A DNA stretch of 64,000 bases from Beroe forskalii (Eukaryota > Ctenophora > Nuda > Beroida > Beroidae): assembly GCA_011033025.1 (NCBI GenBank), contig WFMF01000540.1, positions 1 through 64,000 of the forward strand, given 5' to 3'. Under the pieces are notes generated by a model. That model did not search any database. It was not told the origin of the DNA and saw nothing but the letters and a program-made list of their open reading frames with translations. Made by a program: the position numbers and the translations under genes. This document shows, in pieces, positions 10,516-21,647 of the stretch (positions are counted from its first letter, which is position 1; every line of letters begins with the position of its first letter).

Positions 10516-13279
10516 ATGGCCGAGGTGGCTAATCTAGAATCTACAGCGCGCGCTGTATGAAAATTCGTGCGCAACAAAAGTTATGTTAAAGGAGTCTGCG
10601 CTCACTGACCCATATCTCAAGATCCACAAATAGTAGAGACATGATCGAGGTCATGTTTTGTTTATCTAAGACAGGAGTAGGTAATTGCCTATAAGAGAAG
10701 TTCTGATGACGTTATTATGATGTCATTATGACGTCATCAACTTAGCGAAATTTTCTTGCTTGTTTAGCGAAAATAGGTCATCTTTGTGCGCATTTTTGAA
10801 CAAGAAGGAATGGAGATAGCTCGAAATGTTGAAAAATCGTTAGTTGGAAATTTAAAGAGCTTTCAGAAAATCATACGGATCATTGGGCTATCTCGATTTT
10901 TTCATCGAGATATACGCGATTTTCTAAGGCACGGTGAAAATCGATTTTGAAGTTTTAGAAGAAAACTTAAACGAGTACCATGTCAAAACTTTGACTTAAC
11001 ATGAGCTGAGACCGGCCAAAGTATGTTGGGCTAAGGCGAAATTGTATAGTAGGCTATGTGGGAAATCGATTTGAGCCAATTTTGGTGCTGTGATGACGTC
11101 ATCAAAATCGCGTAAAAACACTAAAACAACGTATTTTGCGATAGATTGTTACTTTGAACATCTCTTACTCAGAGAGTTTTCATTGTATTATGTTTTACTT
11201 CAATACATTGCTTGTAGACCTCGAGATTTAGCTATAAAACGAGTTCCGTGGTGAACGGCCGAAAAATGTTGCCATGGGAAGCCTCCAAAGATTGACCGCT
11301 AAATTATTGAGATTACATCTATGATGAAAATTTGTACTGTAGCCAGCTATTCTGTGATACGATGGTGAACTAATGTCTAATAATGGTTTTCATATTTCTC
11401 ACAGTGATTTGGGAGGGAAATATAAGATGAAATTATGAAGGACGTGAATTCTCGTGGACATTTTGTAGAAATTACGGTATTTAAGGAAACTGGTATTTAC
11501 ACGTGAATTTCGACTTGATTACATTGAAACAAGTTCAAATACGATAAAGGTATGTGAAATTGAAGCCAGTTGCTGTTTTTCAGCACGTGAGTTCACGTCA
11601 ATGAGTTGTAGAAATAAAGAATTAATTCAATTTTTATAATTTCAAGTAAGAATAACGTTGTTTCGGACTGCACGAGGCTTAGTAATGTTCGTCCGAACAG
11701 AAAAATCGATGTGACAAAATGGACTGGCCACACCTAATTAAGCATTTAAGCAGGGGGTTACCACGAAAACCGTCCAAAATGTCGGATATGGAGGTCCTTT
11801 ATACATATCCCCGGAACGAAACTTGAAAAAGAGATAGAAAACGATGAAAGGAAATGGGTTGAAATAAGCGAATTTACATTTGGTGAAACTCTGTTTGCAC
11901 CATAGTTATAATTAAATAGGCGGTTGAGAACGACGTTATTACTATGGTTGAATATGGTAAGTCAATGAAATAAGCGTCTAAATTTTCCCATGGGACCGTT
12001 TACAAAATTGACGTATTTCTTAATTTCTACAACTCATTGACGCGAACTCACGTGCTGAAAACAGCAACTGGCTTCAATTTCACATAAATTTATCGCATTT
12101 GAAGTTGTTTCAATGTAATCAAGTCGAAAATCACGTAAATACCAGTTTCTCCAAATCCCGCAATTTCTACAAAACGTCCACGAGAATTCACGTGCTTCAA
12201 ATAACGATTTGACACTTTTTTGACAGGATTAAAACAGACCCATACTTCTCTCATGAGTCGGATACTTAATATATGACTAAGATTTATGTAGTGATGTACG
12301 GTATTGCATATGAATTGATTGTGTCGAGAAGAATAAAAATTAAAATTTTAGTTTGATTCATAATTTCATCTTATATTTCCCTCCCAAATCACTGCGAGAA
12401 ATATGAAAACCACCATTAGACATCAGTTCACCATCGTATCACAGAATAGCTGGCTACAGTACAAATTTTCGTCATAGATGTAATCTCAATAATTTAGCGG
12501 TCAATCTTTGGAGGCTTTCCATGGCAACATTTTTCGGCCGTTCACCACGGAACTCGTTTTATAGCTAAATCTCGAGGTCTACAAGCAATGTATTGAAGTA
12601 AAACATAATACAATGAAAACTCTCTGAGTAAGAGATGTTCAAAGTAACAATCTATCGCAAAATACGTTGTTTTAGTGTTTTTACGCGATTTTGATGACGT
12701 CATCACAGCACCAAAATTGGCTCAAATCGATTTCCACATAGCCTACTATACAATTTCGCCTTAGCCCAACATACTTTGGCCGGTCTCAGCTCATGATAAG
12801 TCGTAAGTTTTGACATGTCACTCGTTTAAGTTTTCTTCTAAAACTTCAAAATCGATTTTTCACCGTGCCTTAGAAAATCGCGTATATCTCGATGAAAATC
12901 GAGATAGCCCAATGATCCGTATGATTTTCTGAAAGCTCTTTAAATTTCCAACTAACGATTTTTCAACAATTCTGAGCTATCTCCATTCCTTCTTGGTCAA
13001 AAATGCGCACAAAGATGACCTATTTTCGCTAAACAAGCAAGAAAATTTCGCTAAGTTGATGACGTCATAATGACATCATAATAACGTCATCAGAACTTCT
13101 CTTATAGGCAATAACCTACTCCTGTCTTAGATAAACAAAACATGACCTCGATCATGTCTCTACTATTTGTGGATCTTGAGATATGGGTCAGTGAGCGCAG
13201 ACTCCTTTAACATAACTTTGTTGCGCACGAATTTTCATACAGCGCGCTGTAGATTCTAGATTAGCCACCTCGGCCATGA

Positions 13280-13865
13280 GCGATTTTTTCGAAATTTTTT
13301 CATTTTTTTTCATTTTTTTTTTTTTTTTCTTAAATTTACTTTGTTTTTTGTTTTTTGTTTTTTTTAAACTCTAAAAATTTTTAAATGGTTTTATTTTACT
13401 TTAGTTTTATTTTGATTTTATTTTGATTTAATTTTGGTTTTACTTTTATTTTGATTTTACTTTGATTTTACTTTGATTTTCATTTCGTTTTCATTTTATT
13501 TTCATTTTATTTTCATTTCAAAATGGTTTTATTTTACTTTGGTTTTACTTTGGTTTTACTTTGGTTTTATTCTGGTTTTATTTTGATTTTACTTTTATTT
13601 TGATTTTACTTTCATTTTCATTTCGTTTTCATTTTATTTTAAAATGGTTTTATTTCTATTTTACTTTGGTTTTATTTTGATTTTATTTTGATTTAATTTT
13701 GGTTTTACTTTGATTGTATTTTATTTTGATTTTCATTTTGATTTTTTAAAATTTTCATTTCATTTTTATTTCATTTTCATTCTATTTTCATTTCATTTTG
13801 GTTTTATTTTTATTTCATTTTTATTTTAGGTTGATTTTACTTTCATTACAATAAAAATTGCTTAA
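13280..13865. repeat. T-rich minisatellite in right foldback arm
   Basis: This is the reverse complement of the left-arm block. Units such as GGTTTTATTTTGATTTTACT repeat with more length variation than on the left. It is likewise bracketed by two copies of ATTAGCCACCTCGGCC. Confidence 0.85.
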
Positions 13866-14076
13866 AAAATGCCATTAGCCACCTCGGCCACCATAGCGTA
13901 CTGTAATTGATATTGATATGCAGCGCAGGGTGCTGCAGTGCTGTAGGAAGCGGAATCTTTGAGGGCTCAAATGAGGGTGATCTAATTAGGCACGCGTTGC
14001 GGGATATACGTAGAAGTGATCCACTAGTGATCTGCTACTATTTTAAGCAAAGTTGTTTTTTTCGCGTCATGCACCT

Positions 14077-15047
14077 TTAAGATATTGTCGATTGCGCCGC
14101 GCGCGCGCGGCTCATACAGAACAAATATGACAAGTAACTTTTGATTGAAGATTTAAATTCGGTGGTCGCGCGCGCCGTATAGTGTGGCAATTCTTTAATA
14201 AGTTATTGATCCTGTCGGCACAATTCTTGTTTTCCATTGTTCCCGTATGCAGGGGTTTATTCTCCCTACCCGTCAAAGAAAATAAGAAATTACAAAGATG
14301 AACAACAGCTGATGAAAGTTCCCTGTACTGAATGCACACAACTTTGTGGAGGCGCGTAGGTTTCACGTGTGATCATCAGTTCGCGAACACTGCCCATTTT
14401 ATATATGCTCGTTGTAATGATCTGAGATTCGGGCGAAGCTTTTTAAGAAAATTTTATGTAAGTTTTTATACGCTTGCAGTAATTCGACTCCTCGTAGGGA
14501 TTTGCCTCCTTATGAATACAGTGCTTCTTTGATATAACGATTAATGGTTAATAAATATGGTTTTAACTCCGAGGTCTGAAAGCTTAACGGGCCTTAGCTG
14601 CAGAGCACTTGTCTTGCAAGATATTGAGCATGCAAAAAAATATTTATTTGAGTTTCAAAATTGGCAAAGCTGTTTTCTAAAAAAATCACTCCGAAATTGA
14701 ATATAGCCAGGAATTAACGGCGCAAATTTTTCGGGAACTTTATTAACAACTCGTCCATTGCCAGACCTCCTCAATGACTTTTCGTGAGACAAAAATGCCA
14801 GAGGGGAGGGAAAATCAGGATTCTGGAAATCCTCAAATTCGACAAAAGGAAACAAAAACAAGTTCTGGCTTTAAGAAATTTCTGATAGGATTATCTTTTT
14901 CACAATCGAAGATTAAAAGGAACTGGGTCTTCATCAATTTTGATAAAGACTCGTAGAATTTTGATTGCTGTCAGCAGCCGAAGTCATGTTCTCTACAAAC
15001 ATAAATAATAAATTTGATATATATTTCTAAAATTATAAGAAACCTAC
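14077..15047. other. Stretch without a recognisable gene
   Basis: The sequence has short random frames, a CG-rich patch near 14100 and AT-rich remainder. I find no splice-bounded coding exon or repeat family in it. Confidence 0.4.
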
Positions 15048-15146
15048 CGCTTTTTCTGCTTCATACTTTATGTTTGCTGTCGCTACTTTCTTTTTCAAAC
15101 CATTTACCTCGTTCTCCATTCGTTGAAGATTAATTCGCAAATTATT
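15048..15146 (-). CDS. Possible isolated coiled-coil exon
   Basis: On the minus strand a 99-base open block is bordered by a good acceptor (TATTTTCAG) and donor (GCG then GTAGGT). It encodes 33 residues rich in Glu, Lys, Leu and Asn with heptad-like spacing (starting NNLRINLQRMENEV), as in a coiled coil. No neighbouring exon could be found within a few kilobases on either side. It may be one exon of a gene with long introns, a relic, or a chance frame. The protein family is not recognised. Confidence 0.33.
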
Positions 15147-15539
15147 CTGAAAATATGAAATAAGTTCGCATTTCTTAATTCTTAGCAAATGGAATTTTGA
15201 TTATTTGATTTAAGAATGGATAGAATAAATCAATGTAAATAGCATACAACCCTCAAAATACCAGTTAAAAATCAGCATGACCAAGATATAGCCAGAAAAG
15301 CAAGCACAAGCCTTAAAAAGACAGAAACAAAGCGTGATTTGGCGAGAATTAATTCATTTATTGAATTCATAAGTACATAGTTTTGGTGGTGTACTAATTA
15401 TAGAGGCATGGTTGATCATATTGCAACACTTCTGTAATGTAGTATGTAGATAAAAATAGGTATTATTTCCAGTCAGAATATTATGTAAAAGTGCTTGTGG
15501 CTACAAAGTTATTTAGCGTTAAGTGTAGTGTCTGCCAAA

Positions 15540-15830
15540 GATTATTGTGTCAAAAAATGGAATGCGGTGTCAACGAAGAAATGTGGTGTTATGAAGGAAT
15601 GTGGTGTCATCAAAGGAATGTAGTGTCATCAAGGAATGTGGTGTCATGCAGGATCAATGTGGTGTCATGAAGGAATGTGGTGTCAACAATGGAATGCAGT
15701 GTCAACGAAGATTGTGGTGTCATGAAGGAATGTGGTGTCATGAAGGGATGTGGTGTCATGAAGGAATGTGGTGTCATGCAGGATCAATGTGGTGTCATGA
15801 AAGAATGTGGTGTCATCTTGTCATGAAGGA
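15540..15830. repeat. Degenerate GGTGTCA minisatellite, left part
   Basis: Units of about 17-19 bp such as GGAATGTGGTGTCATGAA repeat with variants (GTCAACGAAG, GTCATGCAGGATCAAT). A retroelement copy interrupts the array at 15831, and the same unit resumes at 16627. Confidence 0.9.
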
Positions 15831-16626
15831 AGGAGCAAGAACATCATTCTCTATGGCGTTACAGAAGATCCCAGCATTGAGACAGAGAAGACGGTGAGTG
15901 AGGTGTTCAGCAGAGTTGGAGAAAAGCCTCACATTGGCTTTTGCGAGAGGTTGGGGAAGAAGACTACTGACAAGCCCCGCCCCATCAAAGTGTGCCTAAC
16001 GAACAGTGATGCAGCTGTCTGTCTTCGTAAATGTGGGAAAAGATTACGAGAAATCCCAACTACACGAAGGGTCTTTGTAGCACCAGACCTGAATCGTGAG
16101 GAGAGAGAAGAACGGAAGAAACTTGTGGACCTCATGAAAGCGAAGAAGAGAGCCAGCCCTGAGCAGCACTTCTACATCTTCAAAGGTGAGATTTGGAGTC
16201 ATGCTCAAAATGCACCTTCTCCCCCTGCTCCCACCAAGACAACACCCACTGCCTGTGCTACTGCAGCCGTACATCTACTCCTGCTGCTCCCTCTGCCCAA
16301 GCTACCTTCCCTAAGACTGCTCCTGCAGCACCCCCTAATACTGCTCCCACCTCTGCAACTCGCCCATCCGCTGCTCGCGAAAAGGCTGATAAAAAGACTG
16401 CCGAGGACTTGCTTAGGAGCGCAATGGCAATTGATGCTAAATTGCAGATCAAAGCAAATGGCGCTAATACGTGAACTCGTTGCTGCCGCGCTTTTCAGTG
16501 ATTTTGTGACGGGTTGAAATATGAAAATTTGTTGATGTATGTATCCGTCCAGACAGAAGTGTTAGTGCTTCTTTGGACTAAAATTGTTTAATTCTGTTTA
16601 ATTCTGTTTAATTCTGTTTAATTCTG
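15831..16626 (+). mobile_element. 5'-truncated, frameshifted copy of the ORF1-only retroelement
   Basis: From AGGAGCAAGAACATCATTCT onward this copy follows the element at 51500-52806 with only scattered differences, through the RRM-like part of ORF1, the Ala/Pro/Thr-rich tail, the stop region and the 3' end. One C lost near 16268 shifts the frame relative to the intact copy, so the protein is broken. It ends in four copies of TTTAATTCTG. The word GAAGGA lies at both edges and probably is the target duplication made when it entered the minisatellite. Truncation at the 5' end plus a repeated 3' tail is typical of target-primed retrotransposition. Confidence 0.85.
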
Positions 16627-16885
16627 AAGGAATGTGGTGTCAACAATGGAATGCGGTGTCAACAATGGAATTCGGTGTCAACGAAGATTGTGGTGTCATG
16701 AAGGAATGTGGTGTCATGAAGGAAAAGGAATGAGGTGTCATGAAGGAATATGGTGTCATGACGAAATACGGTGTCAACGAAGAAATTTGATGTCATCGAA
16801 TGAATGAGGTCCCATGAAGTATAGCGGTATCTAGGAAGTAATGCGTTATCTAAGAAGGAACAAGGTGTCTACCGAGGAGCGTGAC
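16627..16885. repeat. Degenerate GGTGTCA minisatellite, right part
   Basis: This continues the 15540-15830 array after the retroelement, with GGAATGCGGTGTCAACAAT and TCATGAAGGAAT units decaying towards the right. Confidence 0.85.
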
Positions 16886-16964
16886 CAACATGTCAGACAA
16901 TCTTTTGTCAAACAATCTTAAGACACCATCAAATGGCGTTTGCAAAGGCTCTTTAACAGGTGTT

Positions 16965-17090
16965 TTGGTCGGCGCTGATCAGCGCTGATTTTGACCATCA
17001 GCGCTGATTGATCGCCGATCAGCGCCGACGACCGCCGATGAGAATTTTAAATTTTTCGATCGGCGCTGATCAGCAACGATTGTATAGTCA
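16965..17090. repeat. Cluster of nested GGCGCTGATCAGCGC palindromes
   Basis: Repeated dyads built from CGGCGCTGATCAGCG and ATCAGCGCTGAT follow each other within about 110 bases, in both orientations. There is no coding content. Confidence 0.75.
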
Positions 17091-18047
17091 ACATCTGCCC
17101 TCAAATTTGATTGTAAAAAGTATTGTTGTAAAGTTTAACACTTTATACGATCAAATTTGAGACAGGAAGATGTCGTAGAACGATGAAATTGAATGTCATT
17201 AAAGAACCACATCGTTAACACTTGTGCTTTTACGATTTTTATGAATAAATTTGTATGTTCCTCTCCAGTTGCTCAGCCGTTTAATGAAACGAGGGAATTT
17301 TTCTTAAAAACAATTTCAATTTTATTGTATAAAGTAATGTTGTAATCAGTGCATCAGTGATAAGCAGGTCTGATATCACCAGAAATCCGCGGTGAGTAAT
17401 TGATTTATTCTCTTTTGACTCAATGGTACAGGTACAAAACTAAACGATGTGGTTCAATCCGCGGTGCTTCATGGTTTAAAGAGATTCTCATGGGAACGAA
17501 ACTTTTGGTATAAAGGTTGTTAGAAAGAGCTTGTGAAATTAGTCATATTAGTGTTAAAAGAAAATGAACGCGCGCGTAATTCATTTACACGTGCACTTTT
17601 CCCTCTGCGCGCATTGCCATGAGGCGTGACGTACAAAAACACGGAATGCAATTTTATAAAAAGTACTGTTTTTAAAGTATTAAAAGCTAACATCGATATT
17701 GATACTTATAGGGATCCTTTACATAAAACGTAATCAAAGCCCACCCCCCCCCCCTCTTGGGGATAATATTACGTTTCGACGTTGGAAAACTTTGAAAATA
17801 TTAAGTTTTTTTAAGATTTTGAAAATTTTGTTGAAATTGTCTTGAGTCGGTGTTCTGTAATCAAACGTATTCACTTGACAACTCCCCCTAGACGATAACG
17901 TCATATGTGAACGATCCCATAGTATTAAAAGTCTCATATGAAATCGACTTTTTTTAAGTCATTTTATAATATGCATAACACTGTCCAAAAGAAGTACAAA
18001 AATTTCAAGCGAAAACTTAAGAAACATTTTTTTGTTTGTTTTTGTTT
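17091..18047. other. Intergenic stretch
   Basis: AT-rich sequence with no supported exon. A run of ten C at about 17744-17753 and a short TATACGATCAAATTTGA inverted echo near 17110-17160 are the only visible structures. Confidence 0.4.
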
Positions 18048-18053
18048 TTTATT
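18048..18053 (-). promoter_or_regulatory. Possible poly(A) signal of the PLAC8-like gene
   Basis: On the minus strand AATAAA lies about 70 bases after the PLAC8-like stop codon, a plausible position for 3' end formation. Confidence 0.5.
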
Positions 18054-18121
18054 AACAACCCCTCGGCTATATACCATCCATACGGATTCATAACCAAATT
18101 CTTTGTAACTTTGTTGCCAGA

Positions 18122-18526
18122 TTAATAACCAGTCGGTTGTGCGATGACTGGTTGCTGCACCACCACTTGAACGTTTGGCTGGGGTTTTGTGCACTGCATT
18201 CTCTCCTGCGCCAGCGCGCAGCAAGGACAGCACAATATTGCGCAGCAATCGTTACAACAATCCGGTGGAATGTTGTGTTGCCTCCGGATATTGGACCTGA
18301 TGCTGCACCAACAAATGAAGTTTACAAGGGGTACGAAGAAGAGCAGGCACCCGCAGATCGTCCCGCAGCACCCATCGCCGCAGACCCCCGAGTCCGAGGC
18401 GTTCATGCCGTACGCCACACATGGCAGGCAGCAGGCAAGAAGGCAGGCACCGCAGTCGTCAAAACACCCGCACAGGGAGTGGTCCCAGGCGCGAGGGCTG
18501 TTCTGGGTCACGACTACAGTGGCCAT
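18122..18526 (-). CDS. PLAC8/cornifelin-family cysteine-rich protein
   Basis: This is a 134-residue single-exon frame starting at ATG 18526. After a short polar N-terminus (WDHSLCGCFDDCGACL) it carries the run of paired cysteines typical of the PLAC8 family, including CCLPCVAYGMNA, a hydrophobic middle segment (CGCLLFFVPLVNFICWCS, about residues 58-75) and CCAILCCPCCALAQE near residues 93-107. A Gln/Val/Pro-rich tail ends in PTGY. Length and layout match small PLAC8 proteins (about 110-150 residues). Members are membrane-associated and have been linked to various roles including metal handling and cell-size control in plants; no specific role can be inferred here. The gene has no introns, and the plus-strand frames across it are shadows. 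Confidence 0.9.
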   Translation of the reverse strand: MATVVVTQNSPRAWDHSLCGCFDDCGACLLACCLPCVAYGMNASDSGVCGDGCCGTICGCLLFFVPLVNFICWCSIRSNIRRQHNIPPDCCNDCCAILCCPCCALAQERMQCTKPQPNVQVVVQQPVIAQPTGY

Positions 18527-21500
18527 TCCTGAGGCAGTGTTTTCATGTTTAAATTTAAGTTATAGAAATTGTCTCGCTAAAAATTGTGTCTCGCTAAAAA
18601 TTATGGGCATTACACACTTAACCTTGAAGGATCTTTATCTTTGGAGTCAAAAATAGCAAACTTAGTACAGCAAGAGCCATTATTAGTTTTCATAATCTAT
18701 AATTAATATAATTAATACGATCATTGTCGTCCGCAAGCTGCATGCAAAAATGAAACAGGTCTACTGTCTCGGTCTTAGAAAGTAAACCGACTAAGAAATT
18801 AGACTTAGGCAAGTCAGAATAGACTGTAAGTTGAATTTTCAATTTTCAATTTTGTATAAATGAGTGTTTGTTTGTGTGAGTATTGAATCAGAGAATCAGT
18901 ATATAACTACCATTTATTTTGATTAATGTTATTACTTTTTTGCCCATATACGCGGCAAGCCATCATGGAGGTTTTCAATCCACGTCAAATGTTGAAGATA
19001 CGATACAAACCTTAGTCTTTATTGTAAGCAACTATTCAATCGTAAGGAAAATAAGAAAGCATGTGATTAATAAACTTTTTAAGGCTTAAAATCAATTAAG
19101 AAACTTTTTCGGATCTGGAAATAAATTAAGAGACTTTTAAAGCTCCATAGAATGAGAATATTTATTACTGAAAATTTTTTCCTGGGACGAGCAATTATTG
19201 AAATGCATGAGATTAATGAATGACAAGTACTAAATATAAAAGAATTTCAATGGAACTGCTTCATACCTATAAACACTAAACCATCCGATTAAGGCAAGGT
19301 TAAAAGTAAGGTTCTAAGACGCTTCGTGTCCGTCTGAAAAATCTTATAAAGTTATTTCGAACAATACGTTATAATTTTCTCTCAACTATAATGGCGCCGT
19401 GTTAATTTCCAGGGAATGGACTCTTTGCAATGAAAATCAAAACTATAATCAATCTTTTCATCCATGAAAAGCACGATCTATGAAACCCGATTGAAACAAT
19501 AATTAAGAAAATAAAGGCTTTTGTTACACTCATGCTTTGCGAGGATCTGCGCCTGGCATCTTATGACTCACTGATAGATAGCCAAAATAGTTATGGCGTG
19601 AAAAGAAAATATGATTTTCGTCCGAGTTTTCTCTCTTAGTCCCTAGACTATGTCAAGATGTTAATTGCAAATACATAAATTCGCAATCTTCATTTGTTAT
19701 GCAGCATCGAAGGTCCCAATGCTGCCTTTAACCGGACCCATTTATCTTTAATATAAAGGAAAGAGGCACTTCTACGTTTGTTCTTGAATAACTGACACAA
19801 AAGGAGCTAAAAAGCCGCGATTTTTTGCAAGGCGGTAGAAAATGGATAAACTTAAAAGATAGCATGGCCAAAAATAGGATTTGTGCTTTAGATTTTTCGT
19901 AAATAACGTCAAAAGTCCGAAAAATCCACCCTAAAAAGAAGATCGCGTTCTAGGTTAAATTCACCAGTTGCGCGCGTTGCTATGGTTATTGGTGATTGCG
20001 CGCGCTAAACTGCACGTGCATTTTAACGAAGCATCTGCCATTTCACTACTGTGTACTTTGGAAACGTTTCAACTGTTTAAAGTCATAATTTACGTTCTCA
20101 ATGGAATTTCGAGTTTGGTAAAAAGTTTACGACAGAAGCCTACCAACTCTAATCACTATTGAAGGAGAAAAGGTAAGAGTTGAACGATTTGTTCCATTGT
20201 GAAAATCAGCGATAATTCTTTCATATCAAGATATTTGTAGTTTCCAAGGTTTGCTGCGAGGATTCGACAGGAGGAATTCATATTTACTCAAGTGAGAAGT
20301 GGGGTCTAAACAAATGAAAATGCGGACAATTTTGATTTCAATGAGCTTGGATTCAAATTTGTTGCCCATCTTTTCTCCAAATCTGAATTTTAGATTATAA
20401 AACCTTTGTTCTTGAGATCTTCTTATTTACTGGTGTCCTCGACATTAAGGGGGCCGGGGGGGGGTCTGAGGTCGATTTTCGGTTTTTTCTTGTACAATTA
20501 TACAATATACATGTACATGTATGCCCAATACATACGTATACAATCTGGTGATGCCTTAGATTTAAATCAAATGAGAAAAGAAAAAATGATACTTCCCGGG
20601 TGTGGTATCTGACATAATCCGGGCTCGTTTCAGCGACCTTGCATTGTGTCCATTGTGTAAGTAACGTGGTGCCACGATTGCCAAACATCACAACAAATGA
20701 TAAACATAAAATAACCAACGAAACCTCCTCACTTTGACCGCCAACGTCCTCCCACGGGTCGGGATTCACGTACAGGCTCTCAAAATGAGAATGCTTTGTT
20801 TTCTAAAATATCGAAATGATCTCAATGCGTGTCACGATAGCATAGAGCACTATAACAGCTGGCCCTGTTAATGTATAAATTTAATTTGCAATTGTAGGGT
20901 ATTTAGAACTTGAAAATGACGTTTTCTTTTCTTAAATATTTTTGAGTTTCATAGTTATGGTTTTCGTGCCCCCAAAATTTCGATCCCTAAAATTATTTCC
21001 CCCCAAATTAATTTCAATTAGTATTTCAGTTCAGAAGAGTACAAAATATCTAAAAACCTTCTACAATCTACTCAATAAAATTTTGAAAGTTCATGACTTC
21101 ATGAATTATATAAGTTCATGAATTATATTATGTAACCTGCGGATATTAGGTAAATACTAAATAATATCATTTAAACTAGCAAGGCGAATTGTAAAGCTAC
21201 GGGAGGTCGGAGGGATTCCAATAATTTTTTGACATTATAACATTCGAAATTGAAATTAGCAAAATAAATGCACAGGTGCAAAGAAAAGAGTAAATCAACG
21301 TGGCCGTTTTTCAACTTATCTTTTGAGCTGTTCATGACTTACGCGGGATTAAATTACAAAAAGTATGAAATGACATGCTCAATGCAGTACTGCGACGAAA
21401 CCACAATCAATTCTAGGGACTAATTTCATAATTTATAGCTCTTAAAGTACTCATGTCGGCTCTGAAATGGATTTTTGGACCATAAAGGCAGTATTGAACT

Positions 21501-21647
21501 AAATTAAAAACTGCTTTTTTCATGTGACAGAATTGCAGAACCAACTTTTCATGTACCTGATAATACTTGTGTTTATCGGGGTTACCCCCACAATAATCTG
21601 TTAATTAAATAAATGAAATTTAATCCTCAAAACTGTTTCTGTTTCAG
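18527..21647. other. Intergenic or intronic tract before the ERGIC2 exons
   Basis: No supported coding exon. 19813-19930 resembles the dispersed repeat at 5465-5580. A minus-strand block at about 20718-20780 (reading NPDPWEDVGGQ) has weak splice-like borders but no partners. The missing upstream exons of ERGIC2 were looked for here and not found. Confidence 0.4.

Larger units (their letters stand above)
9951..13895. mobile_element. Foldback element with about 1.7-1.9-kb inverted arms
   Basis: The left arm (9951 to about 11640) and right arm (about 12016 to 13895) are near-perfect reverse complements around a loop of about 375 bases. Both ends read TATGGTGGCCGAGGTGGC inward, and the flanks repeat GCGTACT (9944-9950 and 13896-13902), giving a 7-bp (or 8-bp) target duplication. 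Each arm has an outer block of A/T-rich minisatellite (AAAATAAAATC-like), then unique sequence. The right arm carries roughly 150 bases (about 12200-12355) missing from the left. There is no coding capacity. A partial third arm is at 30574-31671. Confidence 0.93.
8496..14076. mobile_element. Outer element with TTAA ends and AGGTGCATGACGCG inverted repeats
   Basis: At 8492 TTAA is followed by AGGTGCATGACGCG, and at 14062-14080 the exact reverse complement runs up to TTAA. TTAA duplication plus short inverted ends is the signature of piggyBac-type elements. The 5.6 kb between contains no recognisable transposase, only short unassignable frames (for example 9233-9660), and a nested foldback element (9951-13895). 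Either this is one non-autonomous element later hit by the foldback, or two related short elements happen to face each other. Confidence 0.5.

Noticed and set aside
15601-15897. Cys/Met/Gly-rich frame (ECGVMKECGV type)
   Set aside because: It is the translated GGTGTCATGAAGGAAT minisatellite fused to the retroelement in a wrong frame.
20395-20769. 124-residue minus-strand frame starting NPDPWEDVGGQ
   Set aside because: Only a short stretch near its start looks gene-like. The borders are weak and no partner exon or homologue is recognised.
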